A stretch of DNA of 8,610 nucleotides from Ferruginibacter sp. (GTDB lineage: Bacteria > Bacteroidota > Bacteroidia > Chitinophagales > Chitinophagaceae): positions 1-8,610 of the forward strand of contig JAGPDJ010000075.1 of the NCBI GenBank assembly GCA_018057635.1. The letters are read 5' to 3'. Made by a program: the position numbers and the translations under genes. Positions 1-6,121 of this stretch are shown here, in pieces. Every line of letters begins with the position of its first letter. Positions within the stretch are counted from its first letter, which is position 1. The notes beneath the pieces were generated by a model that saw only the letters and a list, made by a program, of their open reading frames with translations, did not search any database and was not told the origin of the DNA.

Positions 1-19
1 CAAAAAATAATAATCAAGG

Positions 20-109
20 CAAAGCTGCTTTGTTCCACTAGGAACATTTAATTGGTAGATATGTTTTATTGTTTTGTGCAGCGTTCCATCGGAACGCTTT
101 ATGCCAATT
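20..109. repeat. Cluster of tight palindromes downstream of thrC (probable dispersed intergenic repeat)
   Basis: Four inverted repeats are packed into 90 bases. CAAAGC-T-GCTTTG lies at 20-32, TGTTCC-ACTA-GGAACA at 31-46, and AGCGTTCC-ATC-GGAACGCT at 80-98. An outer pair, AATTGG (50-55) and CCAATT (104-109), encloses the third. The second and third share a GTTCC...GGAAC core with a 3-4 base loop, so they look like two diverged copies of one unit. Neither is followed by a T-run on either strand, so they are not typical intrinsic terminators, although they could still protect or end the thrABC transcript. From memory, GTTCC/GGAAC palindromes near TTGGTAGA are common between genes in Chitinophagaceae; that recollection is unverified. 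Confidence 0.6.
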
Positions 110-170
110 CAGTTATACAATCAGCATCTCATTTATGTTATTTAGAAAAGCTGATTTGTTGTTTATATAT

Positions 171-1475
171 TCACAGATCTTTCAAAAAAGATTTCAGCAA
201 ATTACTATCAGCAGCCATTTTAAAGCTCTGCTTTGGTTTATTTAATTGCTTCTGTACTGATTCCGGAACAGGAACCTGCTGCTGAATAACCGGTTCCACC
301 ACATCATAGAATTTAACAGGATGTGCCGTTTCAAGGAAAATACCTTTTGCTGATTCATTTGTAATTAAATAATCTTTCAACGCCTGGTAAGCAACAGCAC
401 CATGCGGATCGAGTAAATATTTATCGTTCGCCAGCACATTTCTGATTGTTGATTTAACTTGTTCATCAGAAATACTACAAGTACTGATTTTTTCCTTTAA
501 TGTATCCATATTATGGTTAAACATTTCCAGTATCCGGATAAAATTACTCGGGTCACCCACATCCATTGCATTTGAAATGGTAGCAACAGCTTTTTTTGCT
601 GTATATTTTCCTGTTTTGAAATATTCCGGAACCGTATCATTTGCGTTACATGCTGCAATGAAATGTTTCACCGGTAATCCTGCATGACTGGCCAATAATC
701 CTGCGCAAATATTGCCAAAGTTACCACTGGGCACAGATATTACAGGCGGATGATCTTTATCTTCCCATTGCTTCCATGCAAAATAATAATAAAATTGCTG
801 GGGCAACCAGCGGGCTATATTAATGGAGTTTGCAGAAGTAAGAAAAAGACTTTTATTTAAATTTTCATCTGCAAATGCATCTTTCACCATTCGCTGGCAA
901 TCATCAAAATTACCATCCACTTCCAAAGCATGAATATTATTACCTAATGTAGTTAATTGTTTTTCCTGCACACTGCTCACCTTTCCGGATGGGTAAAGGA
1001 TAACTACTTCCACTCCATCAACTTTAAAAAATCCGTTAGCAACTGCGCCTCCCGTATCGCCAGAAGTTGCTACCAGTACAATTACTTTTTGTTTAATTTC
1101 CTTAGCAAAATAACCAAGGCACCTGCTCATGAACCTTGCTCCTATATCTTTAAAAGCCAATGTGGGTCCATGAAATAATTCCAAAGAATATATATTACCA
1201 GTCATTTTTACCAACGGAATATCAAAATCAATTGCTTCTGCAGCTATCCGTTTTAATTCTTCTTCAGGAATTGAATCACCCACATAAGAACTAATTACGT
1301 TGTAAGCAATTTCCGCATTGCTGTATTTTTCAATATCCCTGATAAATCCTTTTTCTGCCTGTGGAATATATTCAGGAAAATACAATCCTTTATCCGGAGC
1401 GAGGCCTTTGATGGTTGCTTCCCTAAAATCAATATGCAGCGATTTTCTGTTGGTACTGAAATATTTCATGGACAT
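171..1475 (-). CDS. thrC: Threonine synthase
   Basis: This PLP enzyme converts O-phosphohomoserine to L-threonine and phosphate in the cytoplasm, the last step of threonine synthesis. The 434-residue product has the family landmarks in order. The N-terminal 'GLAPDKGLYFPE' lies at about 24-35. The PLP-binding lysine is K109 in GPTLAFKD. ATSGDTGGAV (136-145) and the phosphate-cradle loop PSGNFGN (249-255) follow. SNAMDVGDPSN (301-311), DPHGA (356-360) and ETAHPVKF (382-389) complete the set. The length is normal for the bacterial ThrC type that starts near STNRKS. The start ATG directly abuts the thrB stop (TAAATG), suggesting translational coupling. A second ATG two codons in (Met3, MKYFSTNRK) is an equally plausible start. 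It is the last gene of the operon, and no clear terminator follows. Confidence 0.97.
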   Translation of the reverse strand: MSMKYFSTNRKSLHIDFREATIKGLAPDKGLYFPEYIPQAEKGFIRDIEKYSNAEIAYNVISSYVGDSIPEEELKRIAAEAIDFDIPLVKMTGNIYSLELFHGPTLAFKDIGARFMSRCLGYFAKEIKQKVIVLVATSGDTGGAVANGFFKVDGVEVVILYPSGKVSSVQEKQLTTLGNNIHALEVDGNFDDCQRMVKDAFADENLNKSLFLTSANSINIARWLPQQFYYYFAWKQWEDKDHPPVISVPSGNFGNICAGLLASHAGLPVKHFIAACNANDTVPEYFKTGKYTAKKAVATISNAMDVGDPSNFIRILEMFNHNMDTLKEKISTCSISDEQVKSTIRNVLANDKYLLDPHGAVAYQALKDYLITNESAKGIFLETAHPVKFYDVVEPVIQQQVPVPESVQKQLNKPKQSFKMAADSNLLKSFLKDL

Positions 1476-2405
1476 TTAATTTTCTTCATTCACAATTTTC
1501 ACACCGGTATGGTTCAATGTGGTAACATAGGTTTTAAATTCAATTCCAATTTTTTGATAAACTTCAATCATGGATTTTTCTACCTGTTCTGCATTTTTCT
1601 TAAACTCACTCAGCATGAACACCGATGGGCCTGAGCCTGAAATACCTCCACCTAACGCTCCTGCTTCCAGGCACTTTTTCTTTACTTCATCATAACCCGG
1701 TATCAGGATACTTCTAATTGGCTCTATCAATACATCTTCCAATGAACGGCTGATGAGCTGATAATCATTTTTAAACAACCCTGCAACCAATCCAGCCACA
1801 TTACCCCATTGCTTAATGGCATCTTTCAGCAAAATATCTTTCTTTAATATTTTGCGGGCATCGGATGTTTTAACTTCAATTTGCGGATGAACGATCGTTA
1901 CAAATAATGGGGGTGCCGCAAGTGGAATAATATCAAGCGGAGACATAGAACGAATCAATGTTACCCCTCCATAAATACAGGGTGCAATATTATCTGCATG
2001 CTTTACGCCGGAAGCCAGCAGTTCACCATTCATTGCAAAATGCACCAGTTGTTCATTGCTAAAATGATTGCCCAGCAGGTAATTGGCGGCAACAACCGAT
2101 CCGGCAGCAGCTGCAGCACTTGAGCCTAATCCGCTTCCCGGTTTTATCTGTTTGTTTACGATCATATCAAAGCCAATATCATTACCGTATGCTTCCATCA
2201 ATGATAATAATGAAACGCCTGCAACATTTTTTTCAGGCTCTTCCGGTAAATTAAAATCATCTGTATGTTTGATCCTTAATCCGGGTACATGGCTGATGGA
2301 TAATTCCATTTCATCATAAGGTTCATGAACGGCCATGCCGAGCACATCAAATCCGCAAACCATATTTGCAACGGTGGCGGGTATTCGCACTTTTACTTTT
2401 TCCAT
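1476..2405 (-). CDS. thrB: Homoserine kinase (GHMP family)
   Basis: The enzyme uses ATP to phosphorylate L-homoserine to O-phosphohomoserine, the substrate of the ThrC encoded directly downstream. The 309-residue product shows all three GHMP-kinase motifs. The N-terminal substrate motif is VRIPATVANMVCGFDVLG (6-23). The glycine/serine-rich ATP loop is KPGSGLGSSAAAAAG (88-102). The C-terminal GALGGGISGSGPSVF (249-263) completes the fold. The ATG lies 9 nt after the thrA stop with no Shine-Dalgarno sequence in the gap, as is usual in Bacteroidota, and its TAA touches the thrC ATG. Length and motif order are ordinary for homoserine kinase. Other GHMP kinases such as mevalonate kinase are unlikely given the operon and the CGFDVLG signature. 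Confidence 0.96.
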   Translation of the reverse strand: MEKVKVRIPATVANMVCGFDVLGMAVHEPYDEMELSISHVPGLRIKHTDDFNLPEEPEKNVAGVSLLSLMEAYGNDIGFDMIVNKQIKPGSGLGSSAAAAAGSVVAANYLLGNHFSNEQLVHFAMNGELLASGVKHADNIAPCIYGGVTLIRSMSPLDIIPLAAPPLFVTIVHPQIEVKTSDARKILKKDILLKDAIKQWGNVAGLVAGLFKNDYQLISRSLEDVLIEPIRSILIPGYDEVKKKCLEAGALGGGISGSGPSVFMLSEFKKNAEQVEKSMIEVYQKIGIEFKTYVTTLNHTGVKIVNEEN

Positions 2406-2414
2406 GATATGGTT

Positions 2415-4859
2415 TTAAATTCTTGCTGCACGGATAATGTCTGCAAATACACCTGATGCTGTTACTTCAGCGCCTGCACCTGCCCCTTTCACAACCAATG
2501 GCTGATCTATATACCTGTTGGTATAAAACAACACGATATTATCTTTTCCATATAAATGGTAAAAATCGTGTGAAAGATCAATGTGTTGTAAACCTACAGA
2601 AGCTTTTCCGTTCTCATATTTTGCCACAAATTTCAATTTTTTCCCTTCTGACATGGCAGCATCATATAGTTTTTTAAAATGCAACTCTTCTTTGGCCATT
2701 GCTTTATAAAAATCATCCACGCTTCCCTGCATACATGAATCCGGCATGAAAGAATTATTACTGATATCTTCCATCTGCAGTTTTGCACCTGCTTCACGGG
2801 CAAGGATCATGATCTTCCGCATTACATCTTTTCCACTTAGGTCGAGTCTTGGATCGGGCTCTGTATACCCTTCATCCTGTGCCTGCCTCACTATTTCTGC
2901 AAAAGGTTTTTTGCCATCGTAATTATTAAAAACGAAATTCAGGGTGCCGCTCAAAACCGCTTCAATCCTGTTTACTTCATCTCCGCTTCGTACAAGGTCA
3001 TTCAGTGTACCGATCACCGGTAGTCCGGCACCCACATTTGTTTCAAAAAGAAATAAAGCGCTGAATTCATTGGCAAGGTCTTTCAGCTTTTTATAATTAC
3101 TATAATCAGAAGATGCTGCTACCTTATTACATGCCACCACAGAAATACTTTTCGCAAGCAGTTTTTCATATAAACCAGCAACTTCTTCACTGGCAGTAAC
3201 ATCAACAAATACGCTGTTGCGCAAATTCTTATTTATAATGGTATCCGTAAATTCTTCCAGGTTAATGTTATTGCCGTTCTCCAGTATTTCTTTCCATTTA
3301 TTCAGTTCTATCCCTTGTTCATTGAAATACATTTTCCTGCTGTTTGCCATGCCAACAACCTGTATATTCAGGGATAAATGCTGTTGAAGATACAACTGTT
3401 GCTGAAGTATCTGAGACAACAACCTTTTACCAACATTTCCGGCACCTGCAATAAACAGGTTGAGTTGTTTGTAAGTTGTTTCAAAAAAATCTTCATGTAA
3501 TACATTGATTGATTTCTTTACATCTGCAGTTGCAATTACAACAGAAATATTTCTTTCAGAAGAACCTTGTGCGATAGCCCGGATATTAACGCCGTTCCTG
3601 CCAAGCGCACTGAACATCTTTCCACTGATACCGGAATGGTTTTTCATATTATCACCAACCAATGCAACAATAGAAAGATCTTTTTCAACGATCAGCGGCA
3701 ATAATTTACCTGTTTCAATTTCGTAAGTAAAAGTGTTGTCAACAGTGTTTTTAGCTTTTTGAATAAACGCTTCTTCAATACCAACACAAATAGAATGTTC
3801 TGAGGAGCTTTGTGTAATCAGGATCACGTTGATCTGTGCATTTGCCAACGCTTCAAAAAGTCTTTTTGAAAACCCCGGAATACCAACCATTCCGCTTCCC
3901 TCGAGACTAATCAATACAATTTTACTGATACTTGAAATTCCGCAAACAGCATTCCCGGTTTTATTTTCTTCATTGTGAATAATTGTGCCGGGATCTTCGG
4001 GTGCAAAAGTGTTTTTTATCCAAACAGGAATATTCTTGTTCATAACCGGTTGAATGGTTGGAGGGTAAATTACTTTAGCTCCAAAATGCGATAATTCCAT
4101 TGCTTCCTGGTAAGATATGCGGGGAATCAGTTTTATATTTTTTACAATCCTGGGATCAGCAGTCATCATGCCCGAAACATCTGTCCACACTTCAAACACT
4201 GTTGCATTGCAGGCAGCGGCCAAAATAGCACCCGTATAGTCAGAGCCTCCTCTTCCCAATGTAGTAATATCTCCGTTGCTGCTGGAAGCTATAAAGCCGG
4301 GTAAAATAAACAGGCTGCTTTCTGAAGCCAAAAAAAATGCTGTAATCTTATTATTTGTTACCGGGAAATCTACAGCTGCTTTGCCAAAATTTGCATCAGT
4401 TGTAATCAAATCCCTGGAATCTTTCCATTCATTTTCAACCGACATAGATTGTAGCTTTGCTGACAATATTTTAGAAGACATTATTTCACCATAACTGATG
4501 ATCCTGTCTTTTGTGCGTTCCGATAATTCACCGATCAGGAAAATCCCATTACAGATATCACTGATATCGTTGCATATTTTTTTAACCTGGCTGAGCAGGT
4601 TGCTTTGCATATTTACCGGTATAACAGTTTTTACAACATCCAGGTGGCGTTTTTCCAATTCAACCAGCAATGATTTATAAGACTCATCAGATAGTGAAGC
4701 CAATGTTGCAATTTTCAACAAGGTATCTGTAACAGCACCCATTGCAGAAACAACCACTGCTGTACGTCCTTTTTTGTGTGAATTGGTTATGATGTCAGCA
4801 ACCCTGCTTATGTTGACCGCATTTTCTACAGAACTACCTCCAAATTTTAAAATCTGCAT
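2415..4859 (-). CDS. thrA: Bifunctional aspartokinase / homoserine dehydrogenase
   Basis: This fused enzyme catalyses the first and third steps of the pathway: aspartate to aspartyl phosphate, and aspartate semialdehyde to homoserine. The aspartokinase half (about 1-295) has KFGGSS (5-10), ERTKDRIISYGE (114-125) and TTLGRGGSDYTGA (199-211). A double ACT regulatory region (about 315-460) carries GSGMVGIPG (321-329) and NHSGISGKMFSALGRNGVNI (407-426), where the end product normally acts as a feedback inhibitor. The dehydrogenase half (about 465-814) has the dinucleotide loop AGAGNVGKRL (471-480), the ACNK segment (576-579), ETNVGAGLPVI (606-616), the catalytic-region GYTEPDPRLDLSGKDVMRK (664-682) and the C-terminal KGAGAGAEVTASGVFADI (791-808). 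At 814 residues it matches the usual ThrA/MetL fusion length and appears intact. It is the first gene of thrABC. The operon position points to a threonine-responsive rather than methionine-responsive enzyme. Confidence 0.97.
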   Translation of the reverse strand: MQILKFGGSSVENAVNISRVADIITNSHKKGRTAVVVSAMGAVTDTLLKIATLASLSDESYKSLLVELEKRHLDVVKTVIPVNMQSNLLSQVKKICNDISDICNGIFLIGELSERTKDRIISYGEIMSSKILSAKLQSMSVENEWKDSRDLITTDANFGKAAVDFPVTNNKITAFFLASESSLFILPGFIASSSNGDITTLGRGGSDYTGAILAAACNATVFEVWTDVSGMMTADPRIVKNIKLIPRISYQEAMELSHFGAKVIYPPTIQPVMNKNIPVWIKNTFAPEDPGTIIHNEENKTGNAVCGISSISKIVLISLEGSGMVGIPGFSKRLFEALANAQINVILITQSSSEHSICVGIEEAFIQKAKNTVDNTFTYEIETGKLLPLIVEKDLSIVALVGDNMKNHSGISGKMFSALGRNGVNIRAIAQGSSERNISVVIATADVKKSINVLHEDFFETTYKQLNLFIAGAGNVGKRLLSQILQQQLYLQQHLSLNIQVVGMANSRKMYFNEQGIELNKWKEILENGNNINLEEFTDTIINKNLRNSVFVDVTASEEVAGLYEKLLAKSISVVACNKVAASSDYSNYKKLKDLANEFSALFLFETNVGAGLPVIGTLNDLVRSGDEVNRIEAVLSGTLNFVFNNYDGKKPFAEIVRQAQDEGYTEPDPRLDLSGKDVMRKIMILAREAGAKLQMEDISNNSFMPDSCMQGSVDDFYKAMAKEELHFKKLYDAAMSEGKKLKFVAKYENGKASVGLQHIDLSHDFYHLYGKDNIVLFYTNRYIDQPLVVKGAGAGAEVTASGVFADIIRAARI

Positions 4860-4871
4860 AAAACTCTTTTA

Positions 4872-4925
4872 AGAAATAAAAAATAAAAATGAAAACCCTG
4901 GTGAGGGAAGGCATAACGCCCGGGG
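4872..4925 (-). terminator. Candidate attenuator terminator upstream of thrA
   Basis: Read on the minus strand, CCCCGG (4925-4920) can pair with CCAGGG (4901-4896): five Watson-Crick pairs with one C/A mismatch. Alternatively, CCCT-CACC-AGGG (4907-4896) forms a 4-bp hairpin. Immediately afterwards comes a T-rich tract (4895-4872) made of T-runs of 4, 5 and 6 broken by single C or A bases. It ends about 12 nt before the thrA ATG. A G/C-rich stem followed by a U-tract in the 5' leader of a threonine operon suggests premature termination. The stem is short or imperfect, so the call is tentative. On the plus strand the same mismatch is a G-T pair, which would fit a repeat element equally well. 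Confidence 0.4.
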
Positions 4926-4940
4926 ATGATATGAAAATGT

Positions 4941-4958
4941 ACAACCCTATCGGGTTGT
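4941..4958 (-). promoter_or_regulatory. Perfect hairpin overlapping the last Thr codons of the thr leader
   Basis: The minus strand reads ACAACCC-GATA-GGGTTGT, a perfect 7-bp stem with a 4-base loop. The 5' arm starts with the last two Thr codons (ACA ACC) of the putative leader peptide, and its TAG stop lies across the loop and 3' arm. A ribosome paused on these codons would keep the hairpin from forming. The released 3' arm could then pair with CATCCC (4928-4923), which overlaps the 5' arm of the terminator-like stem. The same short-loop palindrome style appears downstream of thrC, so this could instead be a dispersed repeat. Confidence 0.45.
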
Positions 4959-5060
4959 TATAAATCCTGTTGTTGAAAAAGCTGTATTGATTAAATACCG
5001 GCTATCAACATGATTGATGCAACGTAAACTGTAATTAATATTAAATGATATAAAATGCAT
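4947..5060 (-). CDS. Putative threonine-operon leader peptide (37 aa)
   Basis: A short frame ends 87 nt before thrA. Its C-terminal part, LINTAFSTTGFITTR, has five Thr among the last 12 residues (26, 30, 31, 35, 36) plus Ile24 and Ile34. This is the composition expected of a control peptide for threonine supply; the enteric ThrL peptide is likewise rich in Thr and Ile. I chose the ATG at 5060 because it gives a leader of typical size. The frame is open upstream to another ATG at 5132 (61 aa), so the start is uncertain. There is no clear ribosome binding site, which is normal in this group. Its stop codon lies inside a perfect hairpin. With no homolog comparison, the frame could be a chance ORF. 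Confidence 0.4.
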   Translation of the reverse strand: MHFISFNINYSLRCINHVDSRYLINTAFSTTGFITTR

Positions 5061-5391
5061 GTGTAACCGAAGATAAAGAAATTCGTTGTAGAAAAATTGT
5101 ATTTCAGCTGGGATTATCCTAAAAAAGTGCATAAAGGACTAAAAAAAATGATACCGCCAATAGTATTTCTACTGATTTTTTTAATATAAAATACTTATTA
5201 TCAGCACATTAAATAACTAATGAAATATTTCAAGAATAATTACCATTTTTGATGGAAAGCACTATCTTTACAGAGCTTTAATGGATTTAGTTTTCACTGT
5301 TGGCTGATTTAACTTTTATTGAGTCGTTTTCAGTTCATTGTAGCAACTAAGTCATTATGGGTTTTTATTTAATTATTAAACGTTTTTTACA
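5061..5391. other. Divergent intergenic region between thrABC and the RRM gene
   Basis: This A/T-rich DNA must hold the promoters of both the leftward thr operon and the rightward RRM gene. I found no exact Bacteroidota-type promoter (TTTG with a TAnnTTTG box about 20 nt away). The nearest partial -7 matches are TATCTTCG on the minus strand just before the 5060 ATG, and TATCTTTA on the plus strand near 5263-5270. Neither has a convincing upstream element. A 12-bp perfect palindrome lies at 5221-5232. No convincing coding sequence is present apart from a possible upstream extension of the thr leader frame. Confidence 0.5.
5221..5232. promoter_or_regulatory. 12-bp perfect palindrome TGAAATATTTCA (possible operator)
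   Basis: TGAAATATTTCA is identical to its reverse complement and sits midway between the divergent thr and RRM genes, where a regulator could bind. The identical 12-mer occurs again at 1457-1468, over the first codons of thrC, where ATG AAA TAT TTC explains most of it. No regulator gene is nearby, and A/T-rich palindromes are common in such DNA, so this is suggestive only. Confidence 0.25.
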
Positions 5392-5802
5392 ATGAACATC
5401 TATGTAGGAAATCTAAGTTGGTCTATGACTGATGATGATTTAAGCAATCTTTTCACACAGTATGGTAGTGTTACCAGTGCAAAAATTTTGAAAGACAAAA
5501 TGAACGGCCGCAGTAAAGGTTTTGGTTTTGTTGAAATGGAAGACGAAGAAGCAGCTAAGACTGCAATCGCCAATTTAAACGAAACTGAAGTTCAGGGCCG
5601 TAAATTGATTGTTAACGAGTCACAACCTCGCCAGGAAGGTGATCGTCCAAAACGCAGTTTCGGCGGCGGCGGTGGCGGCGGCTATAAGAAAAGTGGCGGC
5701 GGTGGATACGGCGGTGGCGGTGGACGCAGCGGCGGCGGTTATGGCGGCGGCGGCGGACGTAGCAGCGGCGGTAACGGCGGTGGATACAACAGGGATTATT
5801 AA
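5392..5802 (+). CDS. Small RNA-binding protein: one RRM plus Gly-rich tail
   Basis: A 136-residue cytoplasmic protein. Residues 1-77 form one RNA recognition motif with RNP2 IYVGNL (3-8) and RNP1 KGFGFVEM (42-49), whose aromatic residues contact single-stranded RNA. A short basic linker (QPRQEGDRPKRSF, 78-90) leads into a tail of Gly with scattered Tyr, Arg and Ser (91-136), including two copies of GGYGGGGGRS. Such tails in RRM proteins support extra RNA contacts and self-association. Bacteroidota and cyanobacteria carry several of these proteins, often cold-induced; that regulation is family knowledge and cannot be seen here. The ATG follows a T-rich leader without a Shine-Dalgarno sequence. 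The gene is monocistronic, with an intrinsic terminator 24 nt after the stop. The tail is GC-rich because glycine is encoded mainly by GGC/GGT, which is not evidence of transfer. Confidence 0.95.
   Translation: MNIYVGNLSWSMTDDDLSNLFTQYGSVTSAKILKDKMNGRSKGFGFVEMEDEEAAKTAIANLNETEVQGRKLIVNESQPRQEGDRPKRSFGGGGGGGYKKSGGGGYGGGGGRSGGGYGGGGGRSSGGNGGGYNRDY
5701..5763 (+). repeat. Tandem 30-bp coding repeat in the Gly-rich tail
   Basis: Two 30-bp units (5701-5730 and 5734-5763), separated by one Gly codon, both encode GGYGGGGGRS (residues 104-113 and 115-124). They differ only at synonymous third positions, so the peptide repeat is kept while the DNA has drifted. This region is prone to slippage, and copy number probably varies between relatives. 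Confidence 0.7.
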
Positions 5803-5825
5803 TATTCTCTTTATATCATTAAATG

Positions 5826-5856
5826 AACCTCTCAATTTATTTTGGGAGGTTTTTTT
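5826..5856 (+). terminator. Rho-independent terminator of the RRM gene
   Basis: AACCTCTC (5826-5833) pairs with GGGAGGTT (5844-5851), eight pairs including one G-U, around a 10-base A/T loop. The stem runs directly into seven Ts (5850-5856). It lies 24 nt after the RRM stop codon. Confidence 0.88.
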
Positions 5857-6121
5857 GTGACTTCCCGGCAACACAAAATATTATTTCCCCATAATCACAT
5901 TATTAATTGAGTAGTACTAATTAGAATTTAAAGCATGTAGATGATATTTTAAGCGCACAAGTACACAAAAACTGAATATTAGGATTAAACTAACTGACAT
6001 ATCTGAATTTGAAGCAATACCCTTGCACCGGATAAAATCAAGTAAACAGCGTCTTGGCTTTTTTTCTCTGATATATGGCAGTTTAATTAAATTTATCTAA
6101 ATTGTAAGATATACCCGATAT
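5857..6121. other. Intergenic region before the secreted-protein gene
   Basis: About 265 A/T-rich bases with no credible gene. Because a terminator ends the upstream unit, this region should carry the promoter of the 6122 gene, but I see no good -33/-7 pair. An 8-bp palindrome TAGTACTA occurs near 5911-5918 and is probably chance. The translation start is preceded by GATATACCCGATAT, with no Shine-Dalgarno sequence. Confidence 0.4.

Noticed and set aside
80..98. Intrinsic terminator of thrABC
   Set aside because: The 8-bp stem is strong, but the minus strand continues with an A-rich, not T-rich, sequence.
52..285. 77-residue plus-strand frame at the left end
   Set aside because: It overlaps the 3' end of thrC in antisense and runs through the palindrome cluster; no plausible protein features.
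4860..5060. A known metabolite riboswitch upstream of thrA
   Set aside because: I could not recognise the conserved core of a lysine, SAM or similar riboswitch; the visible structure is a set of short simple hairpins.
4947..5132. 61-residue version of the leader frame starting at 5132
   Set aside because: The extra 24 N-terminal residues have no recognisable composition and would make an unusually long leader; the internal ATG at 5060 was preferred. The longer form is not excluded.
5609..5874. Ala-rich frames on both strands over the RRM gene tail
   Set aside because: They are out-of-frame and antisense readings of the GGC/GGT glycine repeats, so the Ala/Val richness is an artefact.
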